Positions 11,411-23,100 of a DNA stretch of 64,000 nucleotides are shown in pieces. Position 1 is the first letter of the stretch. Every line of letters begins with the position of its first letter. This DNA comes from Axinella damicornis. Lineage: Eukaryota; Porifera; Demospongiae; Axinellida; Axinellidae. Under the pieces are notes generated by a model. The model did no database searches. It saw only the letters and a program-made list of their open reading frames with translations, and had not been told where the DNA came from. Where the stretch lies: contig OZ007510.1 of NCBI GenBank assembly GCA_963931865.1, positions 15,401,589-15,465,588 of the forward strand. Reading direction: 5' to 3'. Position numbers and translations under genes: made by a program.

Positions 11411-14400
11411 TCAATTGTCTGGGAAAGAGAGTAAGGTAACAGTGAAGACCAGTTGCGAACCACTTGTAGTGTAGCCTACCTCAGCTGGTCTGAGCCACGT
11501 CAGGAGGAGGTAGAGGAGTTGGAGGAGAGTGAGAATGAAGACGTACAGTTTCCCAGCCAATGGGTCACGATCATGGAACCTGGAGGGAGGGGGGAGGGAA
11601 GGGTGGTGGGGAGGGAAGGGAGGTGGGGAGGGAAGGGGGGGGGGGGGGGGGGGGGTGGGGTGAGGAGGGGTTGGATTACACGTACCTGTGGGCCCTCTCA
11701 ATGTAGCTCCTCTTGGGAGCCCTGGCAACCAAGTCGTACACCTGCGTAGAGCGATGACAAGTATGAATTTAGCATACATGCATTGTCCCAGCTGTGAGCA
11801 CCTTTTCTGTCCTCTTGGCCACATTGTGCCAGGTATACATCCTCTTCACTCGTTCATGCATCTCGTGGTGAGGTAATCGATTGCCACAGCGATGAGCTTC
11901 AATGGCTGCTTCCAGTGCATCAACCAGAGCTGTACATGCGCCCAAGAACTTAGATCAGTAACAGCTGAACTGTGTGTCCGTACACTAGTGTTAATGACCT
12001 GGTGTGTTGGGGTCGGCCATTCTAATGAGGTCACAGGGCAGCACCTCCGGAACTCCGCCTACTCGAGTGCTCACCACCTGCAAACTAAGGTACATGTACA
12101 ATGTAGGAGACAAGACACTCCTGTGACATCGTGGCATTCGGAGTTCTCGGTATAACAATGTCATCCATTGTGCTAGCCTCATTCCCAGGCCTTCTCACCC
12201 CAGCATTTGTTGCTTGCAATACTAACGTGGGTTACTGCAAGCGACAAACGCTGGGGTGAGAATGCCTGGGAACGAGGCTACCATTGTGCACTGATGAGGG
12301 CTAAGTAGCCTCATTCCCAGGCCCGAGAGAGCCTCGGGCCTGGGAACGAGGCTGGAAGAGGGTACCAGAACATCTCACCCGCAGCTGGCTGCCTCCACAA
12401 TGGCAATGCAGAAGGCCTCGGTGAGGGAGGTGTTGAGGAAGATGTCACCCTGCACGAGCACTGCCCTCACCTGAGAGTGCTCCAGCGCCCCCAGCAACTG
12501 CACCCGGTCCAGCAGCTGGTGCCTCTCACAAACCTCCTCCAGGAGAACGTGCTTCGGACCACCACCACCTGGGGGGTGTGGCGGCATCATGTAGCACTGG
12601 CACTGCTCAATTAGGCTGAAAGTGGGAGGGGCTGACCAATGAGGAAGTGAACGTCGGAGTGTCTGCTGCAGACGGTGGGAATTAGAGCCGCCAGCAGATC
12701 CATTCCCTTGCGGTAGACCAGCCGGCTCACGACGACCACTGTGACTGCATCAGAGGGGACGGATTATTGTCACTCTGTGTACTGAGTGCTCCTGACATGA
12801 GGAGTGTCCCTCACTTCTGTCTGGCCTGCTCCGTGCTGGGTCAGGAGTAAAGCAGAGGGCGTCCACCGCATTGGGGATGACCGAGACCATCCCTGGCTGC
12901 AGGGAGGCCCGTAACACCGTGTTCTCCTTGCTGTGCATGTGACAGGAGGGGGGATAGTGGGTCTGGTGGTGCAATGAGGTTCTTATAGAAACCTAACAGG
13001 CAGCCAGTACAAACTGGCCTTCTTCCACCAACACATTGGGAACTGGCGAGAACTTTCAGTTAAATGGGTGTAGTTTCAACACAACTTGTGCCTACGACCA
13101 TACCACACTGAATACACCGGTTCTCGTCCGATCACCGAAGTTAAGCAGTGTTGGGCCTGTTTAGTACTTGGATGGGTGACCGCCTGGGAACCGCAGGTGT
13201 TGTAGGCTTCTTTTTTTTTCCCAATCTCACCAGATATTTTTACTTGCTATATATGTGGTTCAAAGTACTCACTACTCCGCTATGTTTGTCACTGAACTCC
13301 AATGTCAGGTCTACCCAGTGTTGTGTACTGTCTGCAAATGGGAACCGGCATTGTACACCTGTTCTATTTTCCTTTTGGAAATTGTAAGTAAGTGGCTAGT
13401 TTCATTACAGCTTGTGCCTACGACCGTACCACACTGAATACACACACCTGGTGTACGAGACACATATGACATGGTCAACATCCGTGAGGACCACCTCCAG
13501 GAACTTGTTGGTGATGATTGAGCTGCCATCCGCAAACCCAAAGAGAGAGTGGTCTGTGAATACGGTGCTCACGCCCATCATGCCAGCATGGAGGATACCC
13601 TCGTGGCACAGCGCACTGAAAGCCTGGGAGGAGAGAAAGTGCAACAATGATCCCTAACTCACGCACCAGTAGAACTAATTGAGAGTGCACGGGAAACATC
13701 CCACGCATATAGCGCATGTTAATTATGCAGCTGCCGCACTTAGGATGAGAATGCCCTGTTTGGAGTGGCAGGCATTCCAAACACCAAACACAGAGCCCTC
13801 ATTAGTCAACAACCCAACAGGCATGTTTACCCGGGCATGTTGTTCCAGGAAAATGAGCACCTAATGGCTGTACTCTTGCAGTGCTGCCAGTCAGGCTGTG
13901 AACCATTACGATTAGCGGAGGGTTTATGACCTGATGTCATCGTGTTGAATACTGCTGCCCTACACTGAGACACAGAACAGTGTGGTCAACACTAATACTG
14001 GCATGATGCCCCGGCATCCTTTGAAGGTAAGACCTTGTTGCAGCACTGAACAGTCTCTATGCTGATGTATCCTGGCAGCCTTTGACAGGAGCAGACATCA
14101 AAGATCACTATGGGACTTGTGCAGGCCATATTCATACTGCCCCACAAGCAAGGATCTTTAACCTACCCCCCCCTCCCCCCCCCCCCCCCCACCCCACACA
14201 CACACACACACACACACACACCTAAACATACACATGTACGTACACACACTCACTCCTACCCCTCCCCCTCGTCCCTCCCCTTTCCCGCTCACCCCATGTC
14301 CATGCAGTATCGTGATACCTTCCCTGATGACAATCTCCCTCAGCAAGGGCATGGCCGCCAACATAGTGGGCAGAGTGACCTGGTTGTAGATGGTTTGAAT

Positions 14401-15048
14401 CGGCAGGTAGTACACCTGGAATAGATTACAGGAAGAAAATTGAAAACAGTGAGTCAGCGACAGTGAAACAGTTCTATAATTATGAACAACTGAACTGAAA
14501 ACAATGAGGTACGAGGGAATGTTCATAACAAGGGTACGCATAGGGTCACAAAGACATCCTTTTGTGAAACTCCTGGGGAAAAAATCACCTTCAGAAAAGT
14601 GGAGAGGTAGCGTACCCCAGTGCGATCCCCGTACGAATGAGTCACCACAATCACCTAAAGTGGGGCATTTGTGCATTAATTCGTAGCTGCAAATCTTAGC
14701 CCAAAGTAAACCACTGTGCATGCATGCACACAAGTGAATACATGCACTTGTGTATCTAGCTTGCGTGTGTGTGGTGCTTGTGTGTGTGTGTGTGTGTGTA
14801 CAGTGTGTGTGTGTACAGTGTGTGTGCTGTGGCATGCTTGTAAGTGTGCCGTGCACATGCGTATCAAGTTACTTTGTGCCCTCTGGCAATGAGGCACTGC
14901 GCCAGCTGGTAGATGTGGTTTTCTACCCCACCCATGTTGGGGTAGAAGAAGTCAGAGATCATGCTAGAAGGATGACAGGGAAAATAATTAGTGGGAAATT
15001 CGTTATCAAAACTGCAGTACAACCTCCTCACCATATCCTGTGCTTCAT
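11411..15048 (-). CDS. PIGA: PIG-A, catalytic subunit of GPI-GlcNAc transferase
   Basis: Transfers GlcNAc from UDP-GlcNAc to phosphatidylinositol on the cytosolic ER face, the first step of GPI-anchor synthesis. Twelve exons in phase give 441 codons: 15032-15048, 14873-14963, 14589-14654, 14293-14415, 13448-13623, 12815-12930, 12637-12744, 12379-12568, 11999-12084, 11802-11929, 11686-11741 and 11411-11579. The first exon is only 17 nt (MKHRI plus part of a Cys codon). GT4 glycosyltransferase landmarks are [71 protein letters not shown] and the donor-binding [17 protein letters not shown]. One C-terminal membrane segment ([19 protein letters not shown]) precedes a short tail, as in the family. 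A 5S rRNA gene lies antisense in the intron between 12931 and 13447. Length is close to the human protein (484). Confidence 0.97.
11580..11660 (-). repeat. Pyrimidine array at a PIGA acceptor
   Basis: G-rich on the plus strand (GGGAGG units then a G run), hence C/T-rich on the PIGA sense strand. It lies directly upstream of the last-exon acceptor (exon begins at 11579). Confidence 0.9.
12174..12280. repeat. Small hairpin element
   Basis: Arms TAGCCTCATTCCCAGGC and GCCTGGGAACGAGGCTA around a loop with ACTGCAAGCGACAAACG. Lies in a PIGA intron. Confidence 0.85.
12306..12353. repeat. Minimal hairpin element
   Basis: 48-bp near-perfect palindrome with the same arms as the neighbouring element at 12174 and a short CGAGAGAGCCTCG centre. 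Confidence 0.85.
13090..13209 (+). rRNA. 5S ribosomal RNA gene inside a PIGA intron
   Basis: 120 nt beginning GCCTACGACCATACCACACT and ending GGTGTTGTAGGCTT, so the terminal helix I pairs. It contains the internal promoter elements AAGTTAAGC (box A) and GGATGGGTGACCGCC (intermediate element and box C). In helix II, CACACTG pairs with CAGTGT where the usual animal 5S has CACGTTG with CAACGT; the paired changes argue for a functional RNA. A T run follows at once. It is antisense to PIGA. Only one complete copy is seen. Confidence 0.95.
13210..13220 (+). terminator. RNA polymerase III T-run terminator of the 5S gene
   Basis: CTTTTTTTTT immediately follows the 5S 3' end, long enough to stop Pol III. 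Confidence 0.85.
13397..13441 (+). pseudogene. 5S rRNA 5'-end fragment
   Basis: Repeats about 15 bp of 5S upstream flank (AGTTTCA...CTTGT) and the first 32 nt of the 5S gene with one change (CCGTACC for CCATACC). It stops within six bases of the PIGA splice donor at 13447. Since the flank is included, this is a local DNA duplication and not a retrocopy. Confidence 0.85.
14160..14222. repeat. Poly-C / (CA)n compound microsatellite
   Basis: C-rich run with T and A interruptions, followed by about ten CA units, in a PIGA intron. Confidence 0.95.
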
Positions 15049-15247
15049 TATTGACTGTTCGAGTGAACTTGTGCGCATGCGCGCGCATACGGCGACTGAT
15101 TTTTTTTTTTTTTGCAAATTTGCGTGGGGTATTGTCTATTGCGTGGGCTTCAGTGCAACTACTATAAAGGGAACGTGTACGTAGCGACAAAAAGTTTTCT
15201 TGTATGATTTGATAGTGTACCCAGTATATTTGTATAGACGAGTAAGA
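15049..15247. promoter_or_regulatory. Shared divergent promoter, PIGA / chimaerin
   Basis: 199 bp between start codons. TGCGCATGCGC at 15072-15082 is an exact NRF-1 type palindrome, followed by GCGCAT and a T run. ACTATAAAGGG near 15160 is a weak TATA-like word on the chimaerin strand. Confidence 0.65.
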
Positions 15248-18200
15248 ATGAGCCATTCACCAGCCCACAGGCGTGGCATGGTCTTCGTGGACGACGACCA
15301 TGGAGAGTACGAATACCAGCGCAACTCGCCCGGCGATGACAGCCAGGACTCGGACTACGCGGAGATCACCTCGGACGACTCCTCTTCCTTCCACAGCGAG
15401 GGAGAGGAGATCGCCGAGTACTGGGACCCCTACCGTGAGTTGCAGCAAACCGCTTTCAAAGTAACACCTGCACGAAAAGTAATTGCAAGAAAGGAGATGA
15501 ATAGTGTTCCACGATAGCGTCCATTCCCGTGCAGTGGAAGATGCATGTGCTCGTTGTTAGCTGGTTGACATGCACGTTTACATAAATAATTATAGCTGAT
15601 GTGCACAATGCTTGTGGAACATGCTAAGTGGCGAGTTTACACACGGAGCGGAGATGTTTGTTTTGTGCATAAAGTCGACCTACTGGTTTATGTAATGTAT
15701 CTTCCCTGCAGTGTACCAGTTGCAGCTGCGAGCTCCCAAACCCAACTGTATTCCATGCATGAGAGAGGTGAGGACTTTTAGGACAGACTTCAAAGCAAGT
15801 TTCAGTTCTAGTCTCCGGGCCAGCCTACGGGCCTTTTCAGTTCCGTGGTTCAACACGACCCACCAACAAGGATTGCATTACTGATTGCAGATGGGGTATT
15901 AACAGTAAAGTGTATGTGACCAGATTTGAGATGATCTTGTGGTATCGTTATTGACTGGCAGTGATCACTTCAGTGTTGAGTGATTGGAATGCAAACATTT
16001 CACCTTTTGTGTCTTCACTTCCTGACAATCATTTGATTTCCTCCCACAGCTTCCTGACAGACCAACCTTTTATGGAGAAGAGTAAGTTGCTCTGTGGTGT
16101 TAACTAGTAGCCCTCTGACCTCTGACCTTGCTCGCACGGTGCCACCTCATCCACACCTCTGGACCATCTCAGGTATCACGGCAGCATCACTCGGGATGAA
16201 ACTGCACACCTTCTTGGGACGCTGGAAGGGAACTACCTCGTGCGGCGAGGGCTAAGCCACTCCGGAACATACAGCCTGTCATTTGTGTAAGCACAAGCTA
16301 TCTTGACTTCTTGGTCAGACATTCTAACTCTGAGTGTATTGTATGCGTTCAGGTTTGGAGGCCAGGTGCGACACTACCGTCTCTACTACAGCGGACACAA
16401 TCACTTTGTTGGTGAGCTGAGGCCGAGCGAGTCATCCACTGACCTTAGCTCCACATGAATACCCATTTACACCCACCTCGTTCCTCTTGCTTGCAGGCGA
16501 GAAGCCTTTTGAGACCATTGAAGACCTGGTCCAGGATGGCCTCATCACACTGTATATGGAGGCCAACGATGTTGAGGACTACCTTCAGACGGCCAGGGAA
16601 ACTCGCAGTCTTCGTCGCATCGGCACCGTGGGACAGGGCGCCCCCGCCGGTACTGTCCACCACTGCAGTAGTGACGAGGCTGTGTTTAGTGAGGAGAGCG
16701 GAGAGGGGGGCACTCCACCCCACACCCCAGGCCGTAGTACCGCCAGCCTCTCCCAGCGGAAGCTCCCGTACCAGCCGTGCAAGTTTCCTCACCACAAGGA
16801 CAGCACTCGCGTCCCAGGACCCACTCGTCCTCGCGAGCTGCACAGGATCTACGAGGAAGTGATGGAGAGTGAGGTGCCCCCACCAGTGCCAAGCGGTCTG
16901 GAGAGACCACCTCCACACACAACAAAAATGGTACGTCTGGTACTATTGTGGCTGTGACCTTAGAGGTACAGTGCGAATAAATCTTCCATCAAATGACCAC
17001 AACAGGTGGTTGCTTTCTGTTGCCCTTTTCTGGAGAGGAAGAGGGTATATGGATTTCCCTCTTCCCTAGTATGCATGCATGCACCACTGTGGATGATCCT
17101 GGCTCCTGACTTTGTGCCGTGCTTCAGAACAACGGTTCAAAGGCTGCGGTCATGTCTGTGTGTGTCCGTGCATCCTTTGATCATTGCTTTGAGTCGTTGC
17201 TCCACAATGCCATTAGCACAGGGACAGCATTTAGCAACAAGTTAACTTTCAATACTGCCAATAGAGTCCTGACAACTAGTGGACAATTGTACCACCATCA
17301 ACATGAATGCCAACCAAGACCCTCATATGATCAATATTACCCCTTCCCTCCTTCCTCCTTCCCTCCTTCCCACCACCACCCTTCCTCCCTCTGTAGGATT
17401 CACCTGGGAAAGCTCACAATGACAGTTTACTCTACTACCACTATGAGAAGCCTCACAGCTTCAAGGTAAATAGGGAATCACTTCAAGGACCCAAGAGGAA
17501 CACTGTCCTCCGCCCGCAGTTAGTCACTGGTACCTTCCTTCCCTCCATGAGCCTGTATATGAGGAAAGGCTACTGTAGCGTAATTGGTTCATGCACTCAC
17601 GCACACAAGTACACTGGTTTCCAGGAGTCCTCCGGAGCTCCTCATAGGAATGTACTCCAAAGCTCCTTCCAAGACATTCTGTACACATGACATGGTCAGT
17701 AATTGGTGTAATGGTGGGTGAAATTGACACTGGAGCCCACACAAACTCCCTGCCATTGTACACCCCTTGTACCAGCGTGTTACCAGTGCATCAGTGATTA
17801 CCATCTTGGAACAGCAGCACACACACCTGGCGTATTCCATTTCATATAAATTTATGCTTCTTTATAAAAGTATAAATCCCTTCTCTCCTTCCTTTGGCCC
17901 TCTCTCTCTCCTAATTCCCCCCTCCTCCTTCCTCCCTTCCTTCCTTCCTCCCTCCCTCCCTCCCTCACTCTCTCCCTCCCTCCTCCCTCTCTCCCTCCTT
18001 CCCTCCCTCCCTCCCTCCCCTCCTCCTCCTCCTCTTGCCCCAGCTGCACACTAACATGGGCATGTCGTGGTGTGACTACTGCAGGAACTTCATGTGGGGT
18101 CTCAGGAACCAGGGATACCGGTGCAAAGGTACGCTCCACTTCACCTGCTCACAGTCCGTGTGGTGGGGAACTAGAGAGGCCTTGCAAATACGCAGTTTGT

Positions 18201-20056
18201 TTATTTTAATCTGAGGGAGGTAGCTAAGGAGGCCTCATCTTTTGACTAGGAATCAGCTTGAAACCTACGGAGGAAGTGCAACATTGACGTGCAATGAACC
18301 TTTTGATGGTTTTGATGTTGCCCGGTTACAGTAGTAGTGTTGGTGTCTGCATGTTGCCAGTGTTACAGTACTAGCTGGTATTAGAGGGATGTTGCCAGTA
18401 TTGGAGGTATGTATGGAATGGCTGTTTGTCTGATGGGCACTCCATTGAGGTACTGAGAAGCGGGCATGTGATCCTTGTGTTCACACCTCGCCCACACACG
18501 CACACCCAGACTGTGGCTACAATGCTCACAAGCAGTGCAAGGACGACGTGGACTCCGACTGCCATCCTTCAAGACAGCTGGTGAAGAGAGGTATGCCGTC
18601 TACTCACCAACTACCAGAAATTACATACTCTTCTGACATATCACATGCTCCACTAGATCTAGACTGCCAGGGTTAAGTGTCGCTATATTCTCTAAAATCT
18701 TACTACTATTCCACAAACCCCTTCATATTATTATTCTCAGCTGAAAAGGTTTATAGTTATACTGCACATTAGGGAACATTAATTGTCTTGAGTGAGCAAA
18801 GATCATACCAGCATGAGGTACTGGCCAATCAAAGTCCTCGGATGACGACATCAACTACCTATCTGTATACTAGTGCTGAAACTCTGCGTGTATACAGCAA
18901 ACCGGAAGTCTATTTGCACCACACCCTTTACTCCCCCATTGCTATTATTCTTGAATTATTCTCAATGATATATGCCTTTCCTAAAATTATTCTGGCATAA
19001 TCACCTCAGGCCTAATAGATCCAGTAATGCCAGCCTTGCATTCCTAATCAGTTGCAGCCAGAGCAGGGCTTGTTGGGTGGCCCAAGTGTTTGTGTGAGTG
19101 GTCGGCTTCTGTTGGGGCTCCTGATAGAGTATCCTCCAAGTTAGTCAAGTGTTGGGGGTGTCAGGTTACTCGGCAATGGCACCCTTAGAGTGAGTCACCC
19201 TACCCCCCTACATGAGCATTTGAGGTCAAAGGTCGGTAAGGATCTCACCATTAAAGCACTTGACTGTCATGCAACTAATACTTGAAGGTTCAAGTCCCAT
19301 CATGGCGTGTATGTGCTCTGTCTGATTGACTGCAAATGAGGAGCTGTGTATACTAGTTAGGGTCAAGAAACACTGATATACTGCATTGCATTCATGGGGG
19401 GATGTAAAAAGCATTAATGCATTGATCCCAGGGGGGAGGAGGGGGGGAGGGGGGGGGGGGGGGGGGGAACATGGGGGAACATGTCTTCTGCCATCTCCAG
19501 GCCTTCATTATCCACAATTGTGCTAAGTTATCCACTCAGGGTAATTATAGGCATCAATTACATTTCTGTCATTCCAGATTTAGCACTGCTCAGCTGAAAA
19601 CAAACACCTGTCATTTCGATCCTTATTCTAGTGGCGAGTGCTGGCATGCATGGCTGGCTTTACTTGGTCATCTCTGGACGGATGTTGAATTAGGGCCGCA
19701 TTAGGCTATATTGCTGGCACACTTGCTAAAATGATCGGGAATGTGTAGAATGTGATCCCTGGCCAAGAAACGTGCAGGGCAATAACTGCATGCCTGCTGG
19801 ACACAATGAAGCCCTTTGATGCACTTTCTGTCAATGACATAGTTTGTGGTACAAGAGTGTTTTCAAATCAGGGCAGCTAATAAAACTGTTTGTAGCTTTC
19901 ATGAAAGAGTTTGTGTACATGCAGTTCTCACTGATTACAAAGACAGCTTGAGTGGGCCTGAGGGTTTGATCTTTTGATCTCCCTGCAGGCATTGTGGCTT
20001 TGTGGCTGCAAACTGTTTTCAAACCATATTTAGTGAACACACCAGCCAGTACTCAA

Positions 20057-20108
<52 letters not shown>

Positions 20109-23100
20109 ACACAGTATACAGTGTTGAACTGACCACATTGGTCAAGATGCATGGCACAAAGGTCCCGGTCGTCGTCAAGGACTGCATTGAAGACATTGAC
20201 AAAAGAGGTACACAACTCAGTGCCTGCTAGTCCACAGCTAACTTTGAGGTAGTTATGAAACAGAAATGATCTCAGGTACCCCCCCCCCCCCCCCCCCCCC
20301 CCCCCCAAAAAAAAACCTTCCTTTACTTTCATTGGAAACACTTCCTGCCAAGCAGCCACAACCTGGCAGTTAATTGTGTGATTTCAATACTTACTGCCCA
20401 CAACTGATATTATCTACAAATACTTGGGCAATCAATACATTAATATTTTAACGTGCATGTTGTGTGTCCGTGTGTGACGGAAGTGGGGTGTTCGTGGGGC
20501 GGGACTAGACTAGTGACGCACCACCTTCGTACTTCAATTTACTGAACCTGGATCTCCGTGAAGAATGTTCAAGAACGTTGTGCCTAGGGCATGGGCTGGA
20601 AATCCAGCTGGGGCTACAAGCAGATATATGCAATCGGGGAGCAGCAGTTGAAGTGGACGCAATTGGGGAGCAGCAGTTGAAGTGGACGCAATTGGGGAGC
20701 AGCAGTTGAAGCGGACGCAATCGAGAGCAGCAGCCGAAGCAGACGCAATCGTTAATACCTGACATTGCATATCTGCAACGTGAGACTTTCAGCTTCATAT
20801 GATGAGTCTCCTGGTACGGAGCTAGTGCACACAGTCTCATGGTACTGAGGCTGTGTGTGTATACAGAGCTAGTGTGTATAGTCTCATGGTACTGAGGCTG
20901 TGTGTGTGTATACAGAGCTAGTGTGTGTAGTCTCATGGTACAGAGGCTGTGTGTGTCACATGGGTGCTACCTTGCCGGAACAAAGACTTCTTTGGACTCT
21001 GAGAGACGTATCAGGGATATAATGAAATGACACCATGTCTATGGTTGGCCAATTCAAATCCCTACCTGCCAATTCATCTATACGACCATATATGGTCTTA
21101 ATTAAGAGTGATGTTGGTGTAATTGTTAGTGTTCACTCGGCCACTGCTGATGTCCGCATATCCTCCTCCGCCACCATCATGTGTACGTACCTCCTGCAGG
21201 TCTGGACGTGGAAGGATTGTACAGAGTGTCTGGCAAAGCAAACGACATCCTGAGAATTAAGAAACAGTTTGATAATGGTAAGCCAACGTGTAAAATGCCT
21301 CCCTCTCCATGTCCCTGGTGGTGGCTACACGTGGTTGTGGCTTCTCTTCCTGTGATATAATTTTTTTGTTGAGGGTAGAATGTGCCTAGATCCTTGTTTG
21401 TGTGCCCCTATTTGGGCAACTGGCTACCGTAAAGTTTGTCTGCCAGCTACAAGTGTGTGTTCAGGTACAAGGGAAGCCCTGGTGCATGGATGGGCTGTGG
21501 GTCAATCGAGGACAAGCATGGCTGTTTGGAACAAGAGATTGGACACACAATTATGAGTACCTTTGTCCTTGAATTGAGCCACAGACCACCCATGTCACTT
21601 GTAGTGTCACTTGTACTGCACGTGACCATGTGACCATGTACCACGGAGGGGCTGTAGGAAGCCAAAAAAAAGCTGTCCGGCCAATAATTATTATAATATC
21701 ACAACTACACACTGCTGAAGGCAGTGTGTAGAAGCGTGCGGTGCCGATCAGCCTGCGCGAATCGCAAGAAAAATTTCGCCTTCATTTTTCAGCTCTCAGG
21801 ATGGGCTCTCGTGGCACCTTCATGCTTTGCACTGCAAATTCCAGATGTATGGAGAATGCCAGGTCCCGGTGGGAATGAGACTACGGACTGCGCTGGTGTC
21901 ACTCGATCGTTCGCGCTTTCCTTTTGCGCATGCCCACGTGATAGATTTATTTATTTTTTGCAAGGTCAAACTGGTACAGCCATGGCCGGACTGGTCGTAG
22001 TGGCTCCTACAGCCATGGCCGGACTGGTCGTAGTGGCTCCTACAGCCCTAGGTGTATTGCTCCCGGACCTTCATCCAGTGCACTCCAGTGTAGTAGTAAT
22101 TGATAACGATTACAGGTTTCCAGATACAGTACGGTAGTTTTCACCTGTAGCAATGGCTTTAATCTGTAATTCCATGATAAACACCATGTGATTGTGAACT
22201 TTGGTGCTGTAATTACACCTACAACAGCAACGCAAGAGGTGTGCTATTTGATCGATGCTCAATTCTGAACCCAGCATTCTCCACCATGACAGATACAGAT
22301 AAAATGATGTTTATATTCCAAAGTAATGATAGTAATGTATTGAAACATTTAGGATACTATATTAGCTATGCATTGAATATCCGACATAAAGCACTCCAGT
22401 CAATTGTATAATCCTCCGTATTTTGACTATTGGGCCTTCCTGGCCTCTATTGTCATTAAAATTATTATTATTATTATTAATTACCATGAAGCTATTATGT
22501 AGAAGCTGATTGAACATTTATACACTGTTCTGTGTAGATCTACAGTTGTAATGTTAATGTGAACATGCGACCCTTCTGAGATCCTACAATCTTATCTTTA
22601 AAATCTCTTCCCTGTTCTCAACCCAGAAAGTATGATTGCAATGAGCACATTTTACCAGTAATCGTAATCATTATATCTAAGAATGTGTGTAATTGTAATG
22701 GGTTGAATTGGGATTTTAGCCGTAATTTGAGAATATTACGTCTGAAGTCAATTACTACAACACTTGTGCGCTCCCCACACACGATACTAAAAGCAATCTG
22801 CACTGGCCGTGGGGTTGGTTGGGTTGGGACGCCTGGTAAATAGTTCTCCTTATACTCCAGTGAATGTCATGTTGTCGTGGTGCTGATCCTCATTACTTGG
22901 TGCGTATGACCAAATATGGAACAGTGCATGATCAATTGTCCTCATCTCATTAACTCTTTCCTTCTTAGAAATGCACGCAGACCTGCAAGCAATCGAGGAC
23001 ATCCATGCCATCACTGGTGCACTGAAGCTCTACCTCAGGGAGTTACCAATCCCTCTGATGACATTTGACGCCTACGACATCTTCCTCATTGCTGCAAGTA

